From the NCBI GenBank assembly GCA_964602715.1, contig CAZRSB010000063.1:1-9300 (forward strand): 9,300 nucleotides of DNA. Reading direction: 5' to 3'. Positions 5,587-9,300 of this stretch are shown here, in pieces. Under the pieces are notes generated by a model that saw only the letters and a program-made list of their open reading frames with translations, was not told where the DNA came from and did not search any database. Position numbers and translations under genes: made by a program. The number at the start of each line of letters is the position of its first letter. Position 1 is the first letter of the stretch. The stretch is from Natronoplasma sp964602715. Lineage in GTDB: Archaea; Thermoplasmatota; Thermoplasmata; Halarchaeoplasmatales; Halarchaeoplasmataceae.

Positions 5587-6173
5587 ATCAGGAAAGACTT
5601 CCGCTGAATTTAGAGGAACTTAGGGCTCATCTTAGTGAGAAATTGGATGATAAGATCGAGGAAATCAGGACTGAAAAAATCGAGAAAGGTCTCTCTCAAA
5701 AACCGATGAAGCTGTTGTGGATGAAAGTTCCACGAGAGCATTTTCGAGAGGCTGTTGAGGTCATAGCGGATATACAGATCCCTCATCTGTCTGTTGCATC
5801 CGGCTCAGACAAGGGAGATTTCGTAGAATTGATATACCATTTTATGGTGAATCACGGTTACCGGAATGAAGAAACCGCTGTCAATTTGAAAGTCCACCTT
5901 CCTAAAGATGATCTAACTATTCCCACTATTACTGACTTAATTCCCGGAGCGATAACTACAGAAAGAGAAAAACAGGAATTTTTAGGTATAGATGTCATCG
6001 ATATCCCAGATGACAGAAGGATGTGGCTCGATGAGAATTATCCCGAAGACAGGTATCCCTGGCGTTGGGACGAGAAGGGTATGGAGGACATGTCTAGGCA
6101 TGTACACGAGAATGAAGAGACCTTTGAAGAGCCCGTAGCGAACAGGGTTAAAGATGAGGAGGATGGTGAGTAA
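5583..6173 (+). CDS. mbhK: MbhK: NuoC-like (30-kDa subunit family) protein
   Basis: This 196-residue soluble protein is of the complex I 30-kDa (NuoC) family. The family block is at 116-161: TDLIPGAITTEREKQEFLGI (117-136) followed by DIPDDRRMWLDENY (140-153) and PWRW (159-162). The first 40 residues are helical and charged, and the last 30 are strongly acidic (ENEETFEEP and DEEDGE). The protein has no metal ligands and is structural, embracing MbhJ and MbhL on the cytoplasmic side. GAGGTGATC (5570-5578) is an excellent ribosome site for ATG 5583, which overlaps the mbhJ stop. Keeping NuoC and NuoD as separate genes matches Mbh; in HycE-type hydrogenases they are fused. Confidence 0.88.
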   Translation: MNQERLPLNLEELRAHLSEKLDDKIEEIRTEKIEKGLSQKPMKLLWMKVPREHFREAVEVIADIQIPHLSVASGSDKGDFVELIYHFMVNHGYRNEETAVNLKVHLPKDDLTIPTITDLIPGAITTEREKQEFLGIDVIDIPDDRRMWLDENYPEDRYPWRWDEKGMEDMSRHVHENEETFEEPVANRVKDEEDGE

Positions 6174-6175
6174 GT

Positions 6176-7426
6176 ATGGTGAAAGATGGAGATACAGCTA
6201 CATATGAAGTCCCAATCGGCCCGATACATCCTGCGTTGAAAGAACCTTTCAAAGTCAATTTCAAGCTAGAAGGTGAGGAGATAGTTGATGCAGATCCCAA
6301 ACCAGGTATGAATCACAGAGGAGTCGAGTTCATGGGAATGCACAGGCATCCTATGAAAGTCATACCACTAGCGGAACGTACCTGTGGTATATGTTCGATC
6401 GTCCATCAGCACATGTATACGAGTGCTGTTGAGCACGCTGCGGGTATAGTCCCTACCGATAGATCGAGATATATAAGAACAATTATGATGGAATTGGAGA
6501 GAATACATTCCCATGTCCTTTGGGCAGGAGTGGCGGCTCACGAGATAGGTTTCGATACCCATATGCATTTTACTTGGAAGATAAGAGAAAAGGTGATGGA
6601 TCTTCTAGAGGAAATCTCAGGAAACAGAGTAAACTATTCGATGTGGACATTTGGCGGTGTTCGGAGAGATATAAAAGAGGACATGTATCCTAAAATAGAG
6701 GAGACCTTGAACTATTATGGAGGTCTTTACGATAAGCTCGAAGATATTTTCTTAGGCGATCCAAGCATTCGTCACAGGACTAAAGATATCGGTATACTGA
6801 CTAAAGAAAAGGCTCTTGAGCTGTGTGGAGTCGGTCCTACAGTTAGAGGTTCAGGAGTCAAAAAAGACGTGAGGATCGATCAACCCTATTGTGCTTATCC
6901 CGATCTTGACATGGATTATGTTTTACCCTCTCGTTACGGTTATGAAAACAAGGGTGATGTTTTTTCGAAGACCTTGGTAAGATTGAAAGAAATTCTTCAA
7001 TCTATCGACCTGATAGAACAGTGTATAGAAAAGATGCCTGAAGGAGATATAACAAGTGAACCGAATAAAGCAGGTATATTCAATAAACTCAAAAAAGCCT
7101 CAGGTGAAGGAATAGGAAGACTTGAAGCACCTAGAGGCGAAGCTATGCATTACGTGAGATTGACAGAAGACAATGAAGATGTTGAGAATTGGAAAATCAG
7201 AGCATCGACTTACAACAACCTAGCTACTTACGCTCCTATGTTCATGGGAGAGCAGATAGCTGACATACCCATAATCGCGGCATGTATAGATCCCTGTATT
7301 GGCTGTATGGACAGGGCGGAGATAGTAGATGTCGACACGGGTGAAAAAAAGAAATACTCTAAGGAGGAACTCCATGAACTCTCGGTTCAGAAGACTGAGA
7401 ATATGTTAGGAGGTATCGATAGATGA
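6176..7426 (+). CDS. mbhL: MbhL: [NiFe]-hydrogenase large (catalytic) subunit
   Basis: This 416-residue catalytic subunit of the group 4 hydrogenase / NuoD family reduces protons to H2 at a NiFe centre. Both NiFe-binding pairs are intact: C70/C73 in AERTCGICS and C374/C377 in DPCIGCMDR. E51 in NHRGVEFMG is the conserved glutamate of the usual proton route. Four cysteines identify a true hydrogenase, since Mbx/Mbs-type relatives and NuoD lack part of this set. A tail of 36 residues follows R380. In maturation of related enzymes such as HycE, a HycI-type protease cuts after the arginine of this motif, so cleavage after R380 is predicted. No such protease gene is in the window. The ATG at 6176 has AGGAGG (6157-6162) and GGTGAG (6164-6169) upstream. 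The stop overlaps mbhM. Confidence 0.94.
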   Translation: MVKDGDTATYEVPIGPIHPALKEPFKVNFKLEGEEIVDADPKPGMNHRGVEFMGMHRHPMKVIPLAERTCGICSIVHQHMYTSAVEHAAGIVPTDRSRYIRTIMMELERIHSHVLWAGVAAHEIGFDTHMHFTWKIREKVMDLLEEISGNRVNYSMWTFGGVRRDIKEDMYPKIEETLNYYGGLYDKLEDIFLGDPSIRHRTKDIGILTKEKALELCGVGPTVRGSGVKKDVRIDQPYCAYPDLDMDYVLPSRYGYENKGDVFSKTLVRLKEILQSIDLIEQCIEKMPEGDITSEPNKAGIFNKLKKASGEGIGRLEAPRGEAMHYVRLTEDNEDVENWKIRASTYNNLATYAPMFMGEQIADIPIIAACIDPCIGCMDRAEIVDVDTGEKKKYSKEELHELSVQKTENMLGGIDR

Positions 7427-8475
7427 ATATTGAGTTTGTATCTGGAAATTGGATATTGAACATAATTTTTGTACTACTGCTCTCTTTAGTGGGAATCTTC
7501 TTAGGTCTTCTCTACAAAGGCTTTGACAGGAAGATAACCGCGATGATGCAGTCTAGGATAGGACCTCCGATCACACAACCTTTTAGAGATGTAAGAAAAT
7601 TGCTGAGTAAAGAAACCATAGTGCCTGAAAATGCTTTAGAAATCATCTTTAATGGAGCTCCGATATTAGCTCTTATCGCTCCTTTAGTTGCGCTTATGTA
7701 TCTTCCGATAGGGCCTTTAGGTCCTTTGATGGAAGGATATGGAGATCTTATTTTAGTACTATACCTTATAGCTATACCTGCTTTGGCAATGGCGGCTGGT
7801 GGTCTTTCTAGCGGTTCACCATACGCTACGGTAGGTGCACAGCGTGAAGTTGTTCTCATGATGAGTTATGAGTTACCATTGGCAATTTCAGCTATAACTG
7901 TCGCATGGAAAATGAACAATGTGGTCGCAGCTGATATCAACCCTTTCTCACTTGAGGTCATTTCTTCTAACCCTGTATGGGGTCAAGTGGGATTGATTGG
8001 TGGTCTTGGCTTTGCAATGATAGTTTTTACCCTTTTTGCAGTACTACCGGGAGAATTATCTAAAGAACCGTTTGGACAGGCTGAAGCGAAGACCGAGATA
8101 GCCGATGGCGTTTTTGTTGAATACACTGGAAGAAATCTTGGTTTGTTCTACGTAGCTAAATCAGTACAAATGATAGTGTTAGGTAGCTTGGTGATCGCCC
8201 TTTTCTTTCCTTATCAGTTATCTTCGCTATTAGAACCCTGGATAGCATTGGGTGGTCCTACAGTTCCTATAGTTGATATGGGTCTTTGGATACTGATAGC
8301 TGATAGCGCCTTTTATCTATTCAAACTGTTAGTCGTGATCTACTTTGGCGTTTCTCTTGTTAGAGTCGCTTTCGCTAGATTCCAAATCGATAAGGTGAGT
8401 TATTTCTATTGGGTTCCGATAAGTATAATAGGCCTCATTGGTTTACTTTTTGTAGTTGTAGGAGCTACGTTTTGA
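7423..8475 (+). CDS. mbhM: MbhM: NuoH-like membrane anchor
   Basis: This 350-residue protein has about eight transmembrane helices and is of the NuoH / HycD family. It anchors the hydrogenase head and links redox chemistry to the membrane arm. Conserved motifs are SRIGPP (44-49), the loop near 133-150 (SPYATVGAQREVVLMMSYE, with E142 and E150) and the acidic loop at 217-239 (FGQAEAKTEIADGVF, then VEYTGRN). These loops face the MbhJ/MbhL interface and carry the charged residues thought to start proton transfer. The ATG at 7423 has AGGAGGT (7408-7414) eight nt upstream and overlaps the mbhL stop. A 12-nt gap with a strong ribosome site leads to mbhN. Confidence 0.92.
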   Translation: MNIEFVSGNWILNIIFVLLLSLVGIFLGLLYKGFDRKITAMMQSRIGPPITQPFRDVRKLLSKETIVPENALEIIFNGAPILALIAPLVALMYLPIGPLGPLMEGYGDLILVLYLIAIPALAMAAGGLSSGSPYATVGAQREVVLMMSYELPLAISAITVAWKMNNVVAADINPFSLEVISSNPVWGQVGLIGGLGFAMIVFTLFAVLPGELSKEPFGQAEAKTEIADGVFVEYTGRNLGLFYVAKSVQMIVLGSLVIALFFPYQLSSLLEPWIALGGPTVPIVDMGLWILIADSAFYLFKLLVVIYFGVSLVRVAFARFQIDKVSYFYWVPISIIGLIGLLFVVVGATF

Positions 8476-8487
8476 GGTGATTTAAAT

Positions 8488-8892
8488 ATGCCAACATCTA
8501 CTATATATCTCCTGATAAAACAGCTGTTTAAGAAGAAAGCGACAAATCCTTTCCCTTTGAAGCGCGCCCCAGACGATATGACCTTGGCAGCGGAATTGGT
8601 AGAGAAGGGGGAATTGGAGATCAATCCCCCGGTTGAAGTACCAGAAGGTTTTAGGGGCAAACTCAGATATGATAAAGAATGCTGTGTTGGATGTAAGATG
8701 TGTGTGAGAGTATGTCCATCTGAAGCTTTAATATTCAAAGAAGAGGAAGACAAAGTCAAACATTATGTGTCTCGGTGTACCTTCTGTGGTCAGTGTGCTA
8801 ATATATGTCCTGTAGACTGCTTTGAATTTTCAGAAGAGTTCCTTATGGCTGGAAGAGACAAGAATGCCGAAGATATGAAAATAAACCCGTAA
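8488..8892 (+). CDS. mbhN: MbhN: 2x[4Fe-4S] ferredoxin-like subunit (NuoI-like)
   Basis: This 134-residue soluble electron-entry subunit accepts electrons from reduced ferredoxin and passes them to MbhJ. Two complete CxxCxxCxxxCP motifs are visible: C66, C69, C72, C76 in CCVGCKMCVRVCP, and C97, C100, C103, C107 in CTFCGQCANICP. Each ligates one [4Fe-4S] cluster, as in NuoI. The first 60 residues form a basic then proline-rich arm (NPPVEVPEGFRGKL, 46-59) typical of the part that lies on the membrane subunit. The ATG at 8488 has GAGGTGATT (8474-8482). It is the last gene of the operon. No NADH- or F420-oxidising subunits follow, consistent with ferredoxin as donor. Confidence 0.93.
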   Translation: MPTSTIYLLIKQLFKKKATNPFPLKRAPDDMTLAAELVEKGELEINPPVEVPEGFRGKLRYDKECCVGCKMCVRVCPSEALIFKEEEDKVKHYVSRCTFCGQCANICPVDCFEFSEEFLMAGRDKNAEDMKINP

Positions 8893-8924
8893 CTCACCCA
8901 CTATTCGGGCTTTTTGAGTTTTGG
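8886..8924 (+). terminator. Possible terminator region of the mbh operon
   Basis: AACTCA (8891-8896, starting within the mbhN stop) can pair with TGAGTT (8915-8920), and CCC (8897-8899) with GGG (8907-8909). A run of five T (8911-8915) and another of four (8919-8922) follow the inner stem. Archaeal termination depends mainly on T-runs, so this is plausible but weak. The minus-strand remnant stops at 8901, so transcription would converge here. Confidence 0.3.
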
Positions 8925-9167
8925 GATATCTCTCCATTCATCATTTTCGAGTAGTTCTACCAATTCGTCCTTCGCTTCTTTTAATTTGTTTGTCATCTCC
9001 TCTTTGAGGCTAATATCTTTGAGCTGAACACCTATCAAAAATACTTCTTGGTACGTGTCTCTTTCTGGTGCTTCGCAATCCGGACCGATCTCTTCACTTC
9101 CGTTCTTGTATTCATACCCTAAACAGCGGAAGAGGACGATGGCACGTTTCCCACTCTTAATAATAGT
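8901..9167 (-). pseudogene. Start-less gene remnant, CobW C-terminal-like
   Basis: The minus strand is open from 9167 to a TAG at 8903-8901, about 88 codons, but begins right after a TAA (9170-9168). The only ATG is far inside (8996) and no plausible GTG or TTG starts it. Coding character is good: readable segments are KSGKRAIVLFRCLGYEYKNG, APERDTYQEVFLIGVQLKD and a charged helical end finishing WRDIPKLKKPE. QEVFLIGVQL resembles the 'QELVFIGxxL' strand of CobW/COG0523 C-terminal domains, whose members include metal-related GTPases. This match is by eye only. An ATG in another frame (9178-9176, reading MPNKLLLRVGNV) could be the original start before a frameshift. The best reading is a 5'-truncated or frameshifted gene that converges on the mbh operon. 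Confidence 0.42.
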
Positions 9168-9199
9168 TTATTAGGCATAATGAATTCAACCGATTTCAA

Positions 9200-9209
9200 T
9201 CTATATTTT
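9200..9209 (+). promoter_or_regulatory. Candidate TATA box of the downstream stress-protein gene
   Basis: TCTATATTTT would place a transcription start near 9231 and a leader of about 32 nt that includes the AGGAAGGGG ribosome site (9245-9253). A second AT-rich run, TTTATATTTA (9236-9245), is closer but would start transcription at or after the ATG, which conflicts with the ribosome site. Confidence 0.3.
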
Positions 9210-9263
9210 CTACAAAGCTTTCCTTTGATAAATTTTTTATATTTAGGAAGGGGTATTGTAACT

Positions 9264-9300
9264 ATGTACAGAAGAGTGATATTACCTACTGACGGATCGA
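9264..9300 (+). CDS. Universal stress protein (UspA family), 5' end only
   Basis: Only the first 12 codons are in the window: MYRRVILPTDGS, running off the end. This is the standard N-terminal strand and loop of UspA-family proteins ('ILVPTDGS'), which fold as small ATP-binding alpha/beta domains and are involved in stress responses. The ATG at 9264 has AGGAAGGGG (9245-9253) 10 nt upstream and follows an AT-rich promoter-like region, so it is probably transcribed separately from the hydrogenase operon. The motif is short but very characteristic. Whether it has one or two Usp domains cannot be seen. Confidence 0.75.
   Translation, partial: MYRRVILPTDGS

Noticed and set aside
6176..7426. Mbx/Mbs sulfane sulfur reductase instead of Mbh
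   Set aside because: All four NiFe cysteines are kept and there is only one MbhH-type gene. Mbx/Mbs have an altered ligand set and an additional H-type subunit.
7512..7859. Minus-strand reading frame opposite mbhM
   Set aside because: It is a by-product of the conserved NuoH-like sequence on the + strand. Its composition does not look like a real protein.
582..8892. Complex I, F420H2 dehydrogenase or plain Mrp antiporter
   Set aside because: The large subunit has both NiFe CxxC motifs, which NuoD/FpoD lack. An Mrp antiporter would have none of the genes from mbhI to mbhN.

Overview
The window is built around one complete 14-gene operon for a membrane-bound, respiratory-type group 4 [NiFe] hydrogenase (Mbh). 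All genes lie on the + strand from 582 to 8892, in the order mbhA-mbhN known from Pyrococcus and Thermococcus. Gene order, AT-rich sequence, heavy use of ATA, AGA and AGG codons, strong GGAGGTGA-type ribosome sites and an AATTTAAATA TATA-like element all suggest an anaerobic archaeon, most likely euryarchaeal. Species cannot be read from the window, and a bacterial host cannot be formally excluded.

Layout. Positions 1-581 hold no intact gene. A 400-bp decayed insertion element (60-459) has perfect 18-bp terminal inverted repeats resembling those of the IS903 group of IS5, and contains transposase-like reading-frame debris. A TATA-like element, a GTTAAT/ATTAAC inverted repeat and a strong ribosome site then lead into mbhA. 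Positions 582-4789 carry the Mrp antiporter-like module (MbhA, B, C, D, E, F, G, H), which has the ion-translocating membrane subunits. Positions 4786-8892 carry the hydrogenase module: the linker MbhI, small subunit MbhJ, NuoC-like MbhK, large subunit MbhL, NuoH-like membrane anchor MbhM and the two-cluster ferredoxin-like MbhN. Neighbouring genes overlap by 4 nt or are 1-12 nt apart. The one exception is the 58-nt mbhE-mbhF gap, which is bridged by a possible 19-codon ORF. Positions 8893-9263 hold a start-less minus-strand gene remnant. A universal stress protein gene begins at 9264 and runs off the end.

How the genes work together. By homology with Pyrococcus Mbh, reduced ferredoxin would deliver electrons through the clusters of MbhN and MbhJ to the NiFe site in MbhL, where protons become H2. 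The energy is passed through MbhM and MbhI to the Mrp-like half, which exports cations (Na+, with H+ exchange). MbhL keeps both CxxC motifs that bind NiFe, and there is a single MbhH-type subunit. This separates the complex from the Mbx/Mbs sulfane reductases, Mrp antiporters and complex I.

No wholly new system is visible. The points most worth checking are the decayed element abutting the operon promoter, the operator-like inverted repeat, the 19-codon bridging ORF and the broken minus-strand gene.
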